Source of the DNA: Erythrobacter sp.
Lineage (GTDB): Bacteria; Pseudomonadota; Alphaproteobacteria; Sphingomonadales; Sphingomonadaceae
NCBI RefSeq assembly: GCF_024305245.1
Contig: NZ_JAMWYX010000002.1
Location: 248,001 to 312,000 of the forward strand
Reading direction: 5' to 3'
DNA length: 64,000 nucleotides
Part shown: piece by piece, positions 8,590-17,602 of the stretch
Position numbering within the stretch: position 1 is the stretch's first letter
Layout: each line of letters begins with the position of its first letter
Made by a program: the position numbers and the translations under genes
Notes under the pieces: generated by a model
What the model was told of the DNA's origin: nothing
Databases searched by the model: none
The model's input: only the letters and a program-made list of their open reading frames with translations

Positions 8590-10368
8590 TCAGTGCACGT
8601 GGGCTTCGCCCGCACCGCGCGGCACGCGGATCGAATCCACCAGCTTGCGCACTTCCAGCGGCGGGCTTGCCGTCACCATCGACACCGCGATCGCGACCCC
8701 GAAGTTGATCAGCATCCCGATCACCCCGATCCCTTCGGGTGAAATCCCGAACAGCCAATTGGCGGCGATATTGGCTTCGGGCGCAGCGATCAGCTTGAAG
8801 TAGAAGATGTAGCCGAAGGTGAACACCAGTCCCGATATCATTCCGGCAATCGCGCCTTCCTTGTTCATGCGCTTGGAGAAGATGCCCATGAAGATCGCCG
8901 GGAACAGCGTCGCTGCCGCCAGCCCGAAGGCAAACGCCACCACCTGCGCCACCCAGCCCGGCGGGTAGATGCCGAGATAACCGGCGATGATGATCGCCGC
9001 CGTCGCCGCGATGCGTGCGGCCCGCAGTTCCCCTTTCTCCGAGATGTTCGGACGGAAGGTCTGCTTCAGCAGATCATGGCTGACCGATGCGGAGATCACC
9101 AGCAGCAGACCCGCCGCCGTGGATAGCGCCGCAGCCAGCCCGCCTGCGGCCACCAGCGCCACCACCCAGCCGGGCAGATTGCCGATTTCCGGGTTGGCCA
9201 GCACCATAATGTCCTGATCGACATAGACTTCGTTGGCATTGCCCTCGACCGGCGTGTTGCTGACGGCGCGTTCACCCGAAGCGCCAGCGGTTCCGGTGAA
9301 TTCGGGCTTCCCGTCAAAGGCGTTGCCCATGCGGTATTGCATCTTCCCGTCGCCGTTCTTGTCCTTGAACGCGATCAGATCATTGCTTTCCCAGTTGGTG
9401 AACCAGCCGGGGGCTTCGCTGTAGGACTGTTCATTGACGTTATCGATGAAGTTCAGCCGGGCGAAGGCACCCACCGCCGGAGCCGTGGTGTAGAGCAGCG
9501 CGATGAACACCAGCGCCCAGCCCGCCGATTTGCGGGCATCCGATGCCTTGGGAACGGTGAAGAACCGCACGATCACATGCGGCAGGCCCGCTGTGCCGAC
9601 CATGAGTGCCAGCGTGATGCAGAACACGTCGATCATGCTCTTCTGCCCATCGGTATAGGCCCCGAACCCGAGGTCGCCGAGCACCAGATTGAGCTTTTCG
9701 AGCACATATAGTCCCGACCCGTCATTGACCGTCGAACCCAGACCCAGCTGCGGGATCGGGTTGCCGGTGATCATGAAGCTGAGGAAGAATGCGGGCACCA
9801 TATAGGCGAAGATCAGCACGCAGAACTGCGCCACCTGCGTATAGGTGATGCCCTTCATCCCGCCGAGCACCGAATAGACGAACACGATCCCCATGCCGAT
9901 GATCACCCCGGTGGTGATGTCGACATCGAGGAAGCGTGAAAACACGATGCCAACGCCGCGCATCTGCCCGGCGATATAGGTGAAGCTGATGAAAATCAGG
10001 CAGATCACCGCCACCACGCGGGCGGCCTTGCTGTAGTACCGCGTGCCGATGAAGTCGGGCACGGTGAACTGGCCGAACTTGCGCAGGTAAGGCGCCAGCA
10101 ACAGCGCCAGCAGCACATAGCCGCCCGTCCAGCCCATCAGGTAGACCGACGCATCATAGCCGACAAAGGCGATGATCCCGGCCATCGAGATAAAGCTGGC
10201 CGCGCTCATCCAGTCGGCGGCGGTGGCCATGCCGTTGACCACCGGGTTCACCCCGCCGCCCGCGACATAGAATTCCTTGGTCGATCCCGCGCGGCTCCAG
10301 ATGGCGATGCCGATATAGACCGCGAAGCTTACCCCAACGAAGAGGTAGATCAGAGTTTGTGTGTCCAT
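8590..10368 (-). CDS. Sodium:solute symporter, ActP-like (VC_2705 subfamily), large subunit
   Basis: This 592-residue polytopic membrane protein belongs to the SSF/SLC5 family. It has the N-terminal helix followed by FYVAGGGVNPVVNGMATAAD and the conserved core ADWMSAASFISMAGI. It is longer than classic ActP (about 550). The excess is a hydrophilic insertion near residues 320-400 containing DKNGDGK, an EF-hand-like loop. The small DUF4212 subunit gene lies 13 bases upstream, the arrangement known for this subfamily. Position beside acs and crbS suggests acetate or another short carboxylate as substrate. Confidence 0.9.
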   Translation of the reverse strand: MDTQTLIYLFVGVSFAVYIGIAIWSRAGSTKEFYVAGGGVNPVVNGMATAADWMSAASFISMAGIIAFVGYDASVYLMGWTGGYVLLALLLAPYLRKFGQFTVPDFIGTRYYSKAARVVAVICLIFISFTYIAGQMRGVGIVFSRFLDVDITTGVIIGMGIVFVYSVLGGMKGITYTQVAQFCVLIFAYMVPAFFLSFMITGNPIPQLGLGSTVNDGSGLYVLEKLNLVLGDLGFGAYTDGQKSMIDVFCITLALMVGTAGLPHVIVRFFTVPKASDARKSAGWALVFIALLYTTAPAVGAFARLNFIDNVNEQSYSEAPGWFTNWESNDLIAFKDKNGDGKMQYRMGNAFDGKPEFTGTAGASGERAVSNTPVEGNANEVYVDQDIMVLANPEIGNLPGWVVALVAAGGLAAALSTAAGLLLVISASVSHDLLKQTFRPNISEKGELRAARIAATAAIIIAGYLGIYPPGWVAQVVAFAFGLAAATLFPAIFMGIFSKRMNKEGAIAGMISGLVFTFGYIFYFKLIAAPEANIAANWLFGISPEGIGVIGMLINFGVAIAVSMVTASPPLEVRKLVDSIRVPRGAGEAHVH

Positions 10369-10381
10369 TGCCTGGCCCCCC

Positions 10382-10723
10382 TCAATCGTCGAGATCGTAT
10401 TTGTGTTCGATCTGCTTCATCCGCACGACGTAGAAGAAGATCAGCGCGATGAAGATGTAGATCGAACCCTGTTGGGCGAACCAGAAGCCGAGCGGGTAAC
10501 CGCCGAGCATGAACTGATCGAGCCATTCGCGGAACAGAATGCCCGCGCCGAACGAACAGGCGAACCAGATCGCCATCAGCACGCCAAGCAGGCGCAGGTT
10601 TTCATGCCAATAGGCGTCCTCGCGCAGATTGGTTTCGCCGTCGGCGGTGGTTTCATCGATGTCGGGCAGGGCGTCTGGCCCGTCATGCTCCGAAGCATGG
10701 CCCTGCGGCGTGTCGTGGCTCAT
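10382..10723 (-). CDS. DUF4212 small subunit of the sodium:solute symporter
   Basis: The product is 113 residues with a hydrophilic His/Asp-rich N-terminus and two membrane helices (about residues 44-65 and 82-103). It contains the family-typical YPLGFWFAQQGSIYIFIALI. Members are found directly upstream of VC_2705-type symporters, as here, and are thought to be an accessory subunit. The ATG at 10723 follows AGGAC at good spacing; an ATG eight codons upstream lacks this. It is the first gene of the minus-strand operon DUF4212-symporter-(crbS). Confidence 0.88.
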   Translation of the reverse strand: MSHDTPQGHASEHDGPDALPDIDETTADGETNLREDAYWHENLRLLGVLMAIWFACSFGAGILFREWLDQFMLGGYPLGFWFAQQGSIYIFIALIFFYVVRMKQIEHKYDLDD

Positions 10724-10815
10724 GTGTCCTCCCCCTCTGATGGGCACGACCGGTGCGCGAGGGTGCGCCCGATCCTGCCTGCAAGGCTATGCCAGAGGGG
10801 GAGTCTGCGCGAGAG

Positions 10816-10842
10816 CGACTTTAGTCTAACGCGGAATCCGCG
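10816..10842. promoter_or_regulatory. Candidate operator upstream of the symporter operon
   Basis: Two inverted repeats lie 93-119 bases upstream of the DUF4212 start. CGACTTTAGTCT (10816-10827) reads AGAC-N4-GTC on the minus strand, the same half-sites as the acs promoter motif. CGCGGA-A-TCCGCG (10830-10842) is a 13-base palindrome. A CrbR role is inferred only from the matching positions and form. Confidence 0.35.
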
Positions 10843-10852
10843 CGCCGCGTGC

Positions 10853-11287
10853 CTATTCGGCGGCAGTAAAGGTGAACCGCAGCGTGCCGGTTTCGATCAC
10901 CAGCTCGCGCCGGTCCATCGTCAGGACATAGGTCTGGGCTTCGGACAGGGCGGTGGCCATCTGGTTGCCGAAGCTGGGTTCGGGGCACAATGCGCGGGTG
11001 CTGGCGATCGGGCCGATACTAATCGCGCCTGCCCCGTTGCGCGGCTTGCCCGCTGTCCATGACGCGCGCCCGCGATTGCAATCGAGCTGCAGCGCCAGCG
11101 CGCCCTCATCGCCGAAGGTCAGCATGTGCCGCGCCTGCAGCGCCGGGGTGAGCGTGGTGGTGCTGCCGGAAGTGTCGATTGCGGCAAGCTGCCATTCGCT
11201 CCCCGTCAGCGGGTGCGGGGACGAGGTGGTGGCGCAGGCGGCGAGCATCATCAGCGCGCCGCCTGCGATCAGGTTTCTGCCGGGCAA
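10853..11287 (-). CDS. META-domain (HslJ-like) lipoprotein
   Basis: The product has 144 residues. A lipoprotein signal with lipobox LAAC puts Cys at residue 18. A META-type fold follows: GSEWQLAAID at the start of the domain, LDCNRGRASWTAG in the middle, and FTFTAAE at the end. META/HslJ proteins are small periplasmic or outer-membrane lipoproteins of uncertain function, and HslJ in E. coli is linked to heat and novobiocin tolerance. It lies 2 bases downstream of the lipoprotein gene at 11290-11697, so the pair is an operon. Confidence 0.75.
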   Translation of the reverse strand: MPGRNLIAGGALMMLAACATTSSPHPLTGSEWQLAAIDTSGSTTTLTPALQARHMLTFGDEGALALQLDCNRGRASWTAGKPRNGAGAISIGPIASTRALCPEPSFGNQMATALSEAQTYVLTMDRRELVIETGTLRFTFTAAE

Positions 11288-11289
11288 AC

Positions 11290-11697
11290 CTATTCGTCCG
11301 GCGTGGGGGCTTCGCCCGTGGTCGGCGCGACCGGTGTGTCGCCCGTCTCAACCGAGACCATGACGATCCCTTCGACCGTGCTGACGATCTTGCCGTTCAG
11401 CGCTTCGGCAGAGGCGGTGTCGGGGCAGCCGACCAGAATCAGGCTGTCGTCGAGATAGTTCGACGTCGCGGCGGTTTCACCGAGGTTACGGCACGGATCG
11501 CCCGCATTGGGATAACCGTCACCGAAAGCGCCGACCGCATCAGGGAAGACGGCTTCGACCGGCGTTTCGACTGCTGCCGGGGCTCTGGCAGCCTCGTCGG
11601 CGGCCTCTTCGGCAGCGATATTGCTGTTGGCGGTGTTGCCGCTGCAGGCGGTCAGCGCCAGCGCGGCGGCTCCTGCGAGAATAGCGTGAAACTTCAT
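11290..11697 (-). CDS. Small lipoprotein of unknown function
   Basis: The product has 135 residues. It has a lipoprotein signal with lipobox LTAC (Cys18) and then a low-complexity Ala/Glu linker. A compact domain follows with one Cys pair ([10 protein letters not shown] and [15 protein letters not shown]). The mature part contains [17 protein letters not shown] and ends in an acidic, Pro-containing tail. I do not recognise the family. It is first in a two-gene operon with the META-domain lipoprotein. Confidence 0.6.
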   Translation of the reverse strand: MKFHAILAGAAALALTACSGNTANSNIAAEEAADEAARAPAAVETPVEAVFPDAVGAFGDGYPNAGDPCRNLGETAATSNYLDDSLILVGCPDTASAEALNGKIVSTVEGIVMVSVETGDTPVAPTTGEAPTPDE

Positions 11698-11780
11698 TTT
11701 GCGTCCCTCCCTTGTTCAGACGTAAGATGAAGATAACCCGCCGGGCGGGCTGCTGGCAACTACCGCCGCGCACCCATGCA

Positions 11781-11816
11781 AAAAGGCCGCCGGAGCGCGA
11801 ACTCCGGCGGCCTTTT
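11781..11816 (-). terminator. Strong rho-independent terminator
   Basis: A 15-bp perfect stem (11781-11795 with 11802-11816) has a 6-base loop and A/T runs on both sides. It lies 24 bases past the stop of the gene at 11840-12142 and gives a T5 run on the minus strand. It would also work on the plus strand. Confidence 0.9.
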
Positions 11817-11839
11817 GTTGCCCCCGTGGGGGAATGCGA

Positions 11840-12142
11840 TCAGCCTTCGCGCTGGCCGGTCAGCGGCATCGCGCCGAACGCGCCGGCATTGACGCTGCCG
11901 GTCAGCTGGTCGCCTTCGACGGTCGCTTCGCAATCGAGCGTCATCGGCATCGGCACGGTCATGTTCATCTTCCAGGTCAGGGTGTTGCCGTCGATCTTGC
12001 CGTCGACCACATCCATCGAACCCAGGCTGCCGACCAGCGAACCGGTGAAGCTGTCGCCTTCGGCCGGAACGACGGTGAACGTGCCGTTCTGATCGCCCAT
12101 CGGGCTTTTGACGACGGCCTTGTATGTACCTGCAACAGACAT
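11840..12142 (-). CDS. Small conserved beta-rich protein of unknown function
   Basis: The 100-residue protein has no signal peptide or membrane helix. It is made of alternating short strands with Gly/Asp turns (GTYKAVVKSPMGDQNGTFTV, GNTLTWKMNM). The pattern resembles a small beta-barrel or calycin-like fold. Single Cys in TLDCEATVEG. An AAGGAGT lies upstream of the ATG at 12142, and a strong terminator follows, so it is a monocistronic and probably well-expressed gene. Function is unknown. Confidence 0.65.
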   Translation of the reverse strand: MSVAGTYKAVVKSPMGDQNGTFTVVPAEGDSFTGSLVGSLGSMDVVDGKIDGNTLTWKMNMTVPMPMTLDCEATVEGDQLTGSVNAGAFGAMPLTGQREG

Positions 12143-12251
12143 AGTCCAACTCCTTGATGTGAAACCGGACCATGATGCGACCCGGGCTTGGAAACGCGTG
12201 TGGCAGGACGCTCCCGACCACCCGAATGGTTGTGCCTACTTACACTTATGT

Positions 12252-12289
12252 CAGCGCGCTTCAACCGGGTTTTGGATCGAAGCGCGCTG
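12252..12289 (-). terminator. Hairpin downstream of the M16 peptidase gene
   Basis: An 11-bp perfect inverted repeat (CAGCGCGCTTC at 12252-12262 with its complement at 12279-12289) has a 16-base loop. It lies 8 bases beyond the M16 stop codon. There is no T-run, so it may be a transcript-stabilising or rho-linked hairpin instead. Confidence 0.45.
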
Positions 12290-12296
12290 GCTTGCC

Positions 12297-15158
12297 CTAT
12301 TCCCCGGCATCCATTTGACGGATTTCGACCGGCAGACCGAGCGATTCCAGCTGCGGCGCAACCTTCTCCGCATCGCCGACCACGACCCACACGAAATCCT
12401 CGACATCGAGCGCCGCACGCGCGGCGGCATCGAGGGATGCGCGGGTCTGGGCCGAATAGCGATCCACCAGAGTTTCGTAGTAATTGTCGGGCCGACCATA
12501 AAGCGACAGGGTCTGCATCGCGCCCAGCACAGCAGGCGAGGTTTCGAAGCTGCCCGGCAGCGTCCCGATCTCGGATGCGACGTTGCGGGCCAGTTCTTCC
12601 TCGGTCACGCCGCTGGTGGTCAGGAATTCGGACGTCTCGCGGATCATCTCGGCAACCGAATCGCCGGTCCGGTCAGCCTGCACCCCGCCCGAAATTGCAT
12701 AAACCACGGCGTTCTCCCGCGCCTGCGGCCCGCCGCGCACGCCGTAACTCCAGCCCTTGGTCTCACGCAGGTTCATGTTCAGCCGCGCGAGGAAGTTGCC
12801 GCCAAGCGAGTTGTTGGCGTTGGTGAAATCGACCCAGCTGTCGTCGCGCGCATCGAGATCGGTGACCTGCGCTGCAAGGATGAAGCTTTGCGGCGAATTG
12901 GGCCGGTTGATCAGCACGATCCGGTTGCCCGCGACTTCGGTCTGGCCGATCGAGGAGAAGTCCTTTTCCCCCTTCGGCGCGGCCGGTGCGGTCCAGTCTC
13001 CGAACGCGGCGTTCAACTGGTTCACAACCTCGTCCATCGGCCGGTCGGAGATCACGAAGACCTGACCATTGTCGGGACGGATCCAGCGATCCTTGAACGC
13101 GACAAGATCATCGCGCGAGATGCTTTGGACGCTTTCGATCGTGCTGACCCCGCCATAAGGCGTGTCGGTTCCGAACAGTTCGACCCCGATCGCGCGCGCG
13201 GCAAGACCCTGCGGCGAGCGCATCTGGGCGCGGATGCCGGTGACGGTCTGCGCCTTCACGCGGTCAAGATCGCTCTGGTTGAAGGCCGGTTCGCGGATCA
13301 CCTGGCTGAACAATTCGAGCGACGGAGCAAGATTGGCCGAGAGCGCCGAGAGTGTGAAAGTCGAACGGTCATCGCCCCCGCCGGTGGAGATGTTCACACC
13401 CAGCCGTTCGCGGGTCTCGGCGATTTCCTGCGCGGTGAGCTGCGCCGTGCCTTCGTCGAACAGGCCGATGGTGAGGTCTTCCAGACCGCGCATACCGACC
13501 GGGTCGGCCGCGCTGCCGGCATTGAATGACATCGCGACATAAGTCGCCGGTACGGCGTCGCGCTGCGCGTAGGTCAGCTGCATCCCGTTGGCGAGCGTGG
13601 TGCGTTCAAGATCGGGGAAATCGAGCGCTGCGATGGTGGCGATCGGCGGCGCAGGGCGCTCCTGCGAGACGGTGATCTGTTCGGCGCTGCGATCGCGTTC
13701 CGATGCGTTCTCGTCCTCTGCCGTGACCGATCCGGCTTCCACATATTCGGCATCGCGCTCGCCCTGTTCGAGCACCAGCGTCATGGCCGGCTTTGTCATC
13801 CATTTCTTCATCGCCGCCTGCACCTGGGCGGGGGTCAACGTCGCCAGCTGTTCGAATTGCTCAGCGTAGAAATCGGGCGTGCCGGCAAGGACTTCGCCCT
13901 GCGCCAGCGTCACGGCCTTACCGCCGAACCCGCCGACCTGTTCCAGCCCGCGGATCGTCCCGGCAAGCTGGTTCGTGGCGGACCGGCGAACCTCATCCTC
14001 GGTCGGGCCGGTTTCGATATACCAGTCGATCAGCTGCTTGAGCCGCGCCTCCAGCGTCGCCAGCTCGACCCCGTCCTTCAATGTCGCGCTGACGTTGAGA
14101 ATGCCGACCCGCTGGAAATCGTAGTTGCTGGCGCCAACGCCGACCGCGAGCTGTTCGTCGCGCACGAGGATTTCGTCGAGGCGGCTGGAAGCAAGCCCAC
14201 CAAGGATGTCCGCGCCCACGCTCAATGCGGTCAGTTCCTCGCTGGTGATGCCCGGTGCGGGCCAGTAGATGCTCACTGAAGTCGCCGCGACCTGATCCTT
14301 CATCACCTTGCGCACGTCCTGCGTCAGCGTCGGGATCGCGGCGGCTGCCGGTTCATTGACCGGACCGCGCGCGATCGGGCCGAACCACTTTTCGACCAGC
14401 GGGCGCGCTTCGGCGGCGGAAATATCGCCCGCCAGCACCAGTGTCGCGTTGTTGGGGCCGTAATTGTCGCGGAACCAGTCGCGCACGTCCTCCATCGAGG
14501 CGGCGTCGAGGTCAGCCATCGAACCGATCGGCGAATGGCGATAGGGGTGGCCTTCGGGGAAAAGCGTTTCGAGGATCTCGTAGAACACGAGCCCGCCCGG
14601 CTGGTTATCGCCCTGACGCTTTTCATTCTGGACGACGCCGCGCTGGTTATCGAGCTTTTCCTGCGTCACTGCGCCCAGCAGATAGCCCATCCGGTCGCTT
14701 TCAAGCCACAGCGCGCGTTCGAGCGCGGGGCGGGGCACCGTCTGGAAATAATTGGTGCGGTCGAAATTGGTCGTGCCGTTGTAATCGGTCGCGCCCATTT
14801 CCTGAAGATACTGGAAGTAGTCCGCGGGCGCGTTTTCCGAACCGTTGAACATCAGGTGTTCGAACAGGTGGGCAAAGCCGGTCTTGCCTTGGGGTTCGTC
14901 CTTCGATCCGACATTGTACCACACCGCCACGCCGACGATCGGCGCCTTGCGGTCCTCATGAACGATCACGGTCAGGCCGTTGGCAAGCTCGAACTGTTCG
15001 TAGGGAATGGCGACCTGATCGACCAGCGATGGCAGATCGGCAGTGGCCTGCGGTGCGGCACTGGTCGCGGCGTGATTATCCGCCAGCGCGGGGGCAGCGG
15101 GAACGGCGAGCACGAATGCGAGTGCGGTAAGGCTGGCAGTAGCAAAGCGTCTGGTCAT
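12297..15158 (-). CDS. Secreted M16 (pitrilysin-type) zinc protease, two-domain
   Basis: The 953-residue protein has a signal peptide (about 1-27, ending ALADN), so it acts in the periplasm. Two M16 units lie in tandem. The first carries the inverted zinc motif HLFEH (97-101). The second (from about residue 520, TLANGMQLTYAQRDAVP) has lost HxxEH, reading RGLEDLTIGLFDEGT, as is usual for the non-catalytic half that closes the chamber. The family degrades peptides and small proteins. The acylase gene lies 50 bases upstream on the same strand, so co-transcription is possible. Confidence 0.92.
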   Translation of the reverse strand: MTRRFATASLTALAFVLAVPAAPALADNHAATSAAPQATADLPSLVDQVAIPYEQFELANGLTVIVHEDRKAPIVGVAVWYNVGSKDEPQGKTGFAHLFEHLMFNGSENAPADYFQYLQEMGATDYNGTTNFDRTNYFQTVPRPALERALWLESDRMGYLLGAVTQEKLDNQRGVVQNEKRQGDNQPGGLVFYEILETLFPEGHPYRHSPIGSMADLDAASMEDVRDWFRDNYGPNNATLVLAGDISAAEARPLVEKWFGPIARGPVNEPAAAAIPTLTQDVRKVMKDQVAATSVSIYWPAPGITSEELTALSVGADILGGLASSRLDEILVRDEQLAVGVGASNYDFQRVGILNVSATLKDGVELATLEARLKQLIDWYIETGPTEDEVRRSATNQLAGTIRGLEQVGGFGGKAVTLAQGEVLAGTPDFYAEQFEQLATLTPAQVQAAMKKWMTKPAMTLVLEQGERDAEYVEAGSVTAEDENASERDRSAEQITVSQERPAPPIATIAALDFPDLERTTLANGMQLTYAQRDAVPATYVAMSFNAGSAADPVGMRGLEDLTIGLFDEGTAQLTAQEIAETRERLGVNISTGGGDDRSTFTLSALSANLAPSLELFSQVIREPAFNQSDLDRVKAQTVTGIRAQMRSPQGLAARAIGVELFGTDTPYGGVSTIESVQSISRDDLVAFKDRWIRPDNGQVFVISDRPMDEVVNQLNAAFGDWTAPAAPKGEKDFSSIGQTEVAGNRIVLINRPNSPQSFILAAQVTDLDARDDSWVDFTNANNSLGGNFLARLNMNLRETKGWSYGVRGGPQARENAVVYAISGGVQADRTGDSVAEMIRETSEFLTTSGVTEEELARNVASEIGTLPGSFETSPAVLGAMQTLSLYGRPDNYYETLVDRYSAQTRASLDAAARAALDVEDFVWVVVGDAEKVAPQLESLGLPVEIRQMDAGE

Positions 15159-15208
15159 GGTGGTCTCTTCGGTTGCGCAAAGGGAAATTGCGGAAAGGGA
15201 GGGGGTGC

Positions 15209-17419
15209 TCAGCGGGCGTTTGTGACAGCGGTGCGGGCACTGGCATTGGCCAACACATCATCGCGCCAAAAGTGCACGGGTTTCAGCTTGTGTTCGACGA
15301 ATAGTTGCATCTGGTCGTTGTAATGCGGACTTTCGGGCCGGGTGGTGGCGGACCCGAATGGCTGGATCGAGCGCGAAACGACCGGCGCGCCGGGCAGCCA
15401 TTCGATCCACATGATGAAGCTGTCCCCGTGCTTGAGGCTCAATCGCCCGTCGTCGGCAACATCCCACGTGGTCGAGGCGCGCAAGGTGTCCGAACCACCG
15501 TCGAGCGGCAGGTCGAGATCGCCCTGCCGGAGCCGCAGCAGTTCGGCCATCGGCGGGTCGAGCCTTCCGAAATGCGTCGTCAGATGGTCAGCGGCGGCCT
15601 GCAGCTTTTCGGCGACATCGGGGAAGGGCTTGTTGCTGTAATCGGCCGACATGAAGTCGCGGATCATCAGCAGCGCAATCGCATCGGCCTTGCCCAGATT
15701 GTCGGCGGTGAAATCCCAGGTCAGCAGCAGATCGCGCGCTTTGGCGAGTTCGCCGTCGGCCTGCATCGCCTCCAATCTGTCGAACAGCCGCGCGACATAG
15801 CCTTCGCGTTCGTAGCCGGTGTCATACTTGATCGCCTCCAGCGTCGCGCGGTCGAGCAGGCTCGCCTCGCTCAGCAGCTTGTAGGCGCGCCATGACCGGT
15901 TGGTCTGCTTGCGCTCGATCCCCAGCACCGGCGAGAAATCGTCGGGGGACAGATCGCTGCCCGCGCCTGCAGCGGTGAAGGGCTCGTTGTTGGAATTGTA
16001 GATCCACCCGCTCGCCGGGTTCACCAGCTTGGGCAGTTCCGCGTAATCGACCGCGCCGTCCCAGATCAGGTCCGACCGGTCGCCCGGCAGGACGGAGCGC
16101 CAATTGGCCGCGACATCCTCCGGCCGGTCGGGAATGGCGGCGTTGTAGACATAGGCGATGGTGCCGGTCTTGTCGGCATAGATGAAGTTGGTCGAAGGGA
16201 TCGCCAGCCGCGCGATCTGCGCTTCCCATTCTTCGAAAGTGGTCGCCTTGTTGATGCGGTAATAGGCGTCGAGTTGGCCGAGTTGGCCGATCCCGCCGTA
16301 ACGCACCGCAAACGCGCCGGTGTCGTTGCGGATCACGGGGCCGTGGACAGAACGCAGCACCTCGCGCCGGATCGGCAGCACCACCGGACCGAGTTTGACC
16401 GGCAATGTCACCATCTCGCTCTCCAGATCGCGCCATTCGCCGTCGAGCCTGTAGCGCATCCCGCTGTCGTCGAGTTCCAGCTGGTAGATGTCGATCATGT
16501 CGGGGGTGTTGACCGTGTTGGTCCAGCCGAGATGTTCGTTATGGCCGAGGAAGGGGAAGGGCGATCCCGGGAAATTCGCGCCCGCGAAATGCCAGCCTTC
16601 ACCGCTTTCGACGACCAGTTCATACCACGCCACGCCGCCGCGCAGGGGCTGGTGCGAATTGGAGATCAGCGTGGTCGGCCCGCCCGATTTTTCAGGGCTG
16701 ACGGCAAAGGCGTTGGAGCCCATGTGTTCGGCATCCTCGCCCAGCGGCAGAACCAGTGCGCGCGCCTGATCGGGCTGGGCGGCGGCTTCCGCTGCAGGTT
16801 CGGCGCCGGACAACGGCGGGCGCGGGAAGCCGGGGATGTCGGGGCCGTGTTCGCGGCGCAGGTCGTCCCCTGCCACCAGCGGCCCGATCACCGAATCCAG
16901 TCCGAAGAAGAACGGCTGGCGCAGCGCAAACCCGGCGGCCACATCCATCCCGTTGACCGGGAACAGGTTGCCCAGCTTCAGTTCTTCCGGATGGTCTGCC
17001 GCATATTGGTTGAGGCCCGCGGCATAGGCTTCGAACAGCGCGCGGGTATCTGCGGGCAGCTTGGGATAATTCGCCTCCGCCGTGCCGCGCGCGTCGATCA
17101 GGTGGTAGACATAATCGACTTTCGCCCCGTCCTCGCCCGCAATCGCGCCATAACGCCCGCGGCTCATCGCGACGACATCCTGCAGGGTGAAGAAATCGTC
17201 CTCGGCATGGGCGATTGCGACACCATAGGCGGTGTCGGCATCGGTTGCCCCGTAGATATGCGGCACGCCGAATTCGTCGCGGATGATCTCGGCTGTGTAG
17301 ACCCTGTCCGCAGGCGGATTGGCCGCGCTGGCGAAGAACGGCTCCCACGTGGCGAGCACGGTAAACGCCAGCACCACAACCGCCACCAGCGCGATAGCGC
17401 CGCCCTTGACCCACTTCAT
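15209..17419 (-). CDS. Penicillin acylase-family N-acyl amide hydrolase
   Basis: The 736-residue product starts with one hydrophobic signal/anchor helix (about 5-25). The Ntn-hydrolase layout is visible: an alpha region with FGVPHIYGATDADTAYG, a low-complexity Ala/Glu/Gln spacer, and HMGSNAFAV. In the last, Ser235 would be the new N-terminal nucleophile after self-cleavage. The beta subunit contains SNSHQPL and TNFIYADKTGTIAYVYNA. Members cleave acyl amides, including N-acyl-homoserine lactones, aculeacin or penicillins, and the substrate here cannot be told. The ATG at 17419 follows GGGAGAG. Quorum quenching or peptide/amide scavenging are both possible. Confidence 0.88.
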   Translation of the reverse strand: MKWVKGGAIALVAVVVLAFTVLATWEPFFASAANPPADRVYTAEIIRDEFGVPHIYGATDADTAYGVAIAHAEDDFFTLQDVVAMSRGRYGAIAGEDGAKVDYVYHLIDARGTAEANYPKLPADTRALFEAYAAGLNQYAADHPEELKLGNLFPVNGMDVAAGFALRQPFFFGLDSVIGPLVAGDDLRREHGPDIPGFPRPPLSGAEPAAEAAAQPDQARALVLPLGEDAEHMGSNAFAVSPEKSGGPTTLISNSHQPLRGGVAWYELVVESGEGWHFAGANFPGSPFPFLGHNEHLGWTNTVNTPDMIDIYQLELDDSGMRYRLDGEWRDLESEMVTLPVKLGPVVLPIRREVLRSVHGPVIRNDTGAFAVRYGGIGQLGQLDAYYRINKATTFEEWEAQIARLAIPSTNFIYADKTGTIAYVYNAAIPDRPEDVAANWRSVLPGDRSDLIWDGAVDYAELPKLVNPASGWIYNSNNEPFTAAGAGSDLSPDDFSPVLGIERKQTNRSWRAYKLLSEASLLDRATLEAIKYDTGYEREGYVARLFDRLEAMQADGELAKARDLLLTWDFTADNLGKADAIALLMIRDFMSADYSNKPFPDVAEKLQAAADHLTTHFGRLDPPMAELLRLRQGDLDLPLDGGSDTLRASTTWDVADDGRLSLKHGDSFIMWIEWLPGAPVVSRSIQPFGSATTRPESPHYNDQMQLFVEHKLKPVHFWRDDVLANASARTAVTNAR

Positions 17420-17490
17420 GCCGATTTCTCTCCCAAATCGCTTGACGGTTCCATCGCTTGGCGGCGGCACGAGGTCAAGGGAGTGGCGGT

Positions 17491-17602
17491 GGGTGTATTA
17501 GTTGCGCAACACCCCTTGCCTTGGCGGCAGGGCTTCCCAATTATCGGTGCGGGATCAGGGATAAATTTTACCGCCGGGCCTTGTGTTGCCAATTTGCAAC
17601 AC
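17491..17602 (+). promoter_or_regulatory. clpB promoter region: RpoH-like promoter and two inverted repeats
   Basis: CTTGCC (17515-17520) and CCCAATTAT (17536-17544), 15 bases apart, resemble a heat-shock sigma-32 promoter, as expected for clpB. Just upstream, GGGTGT/ACACCC flanks a GTTGCGCAAC palindrome (17491-17514). Just downstream, GTGTTGC and GCAACAC (17583-17602) form a hairpin in the leader. The shared TTGC...GCAA halves may be an operator. No classical CIRCE element is present. Confidence 0.45.
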
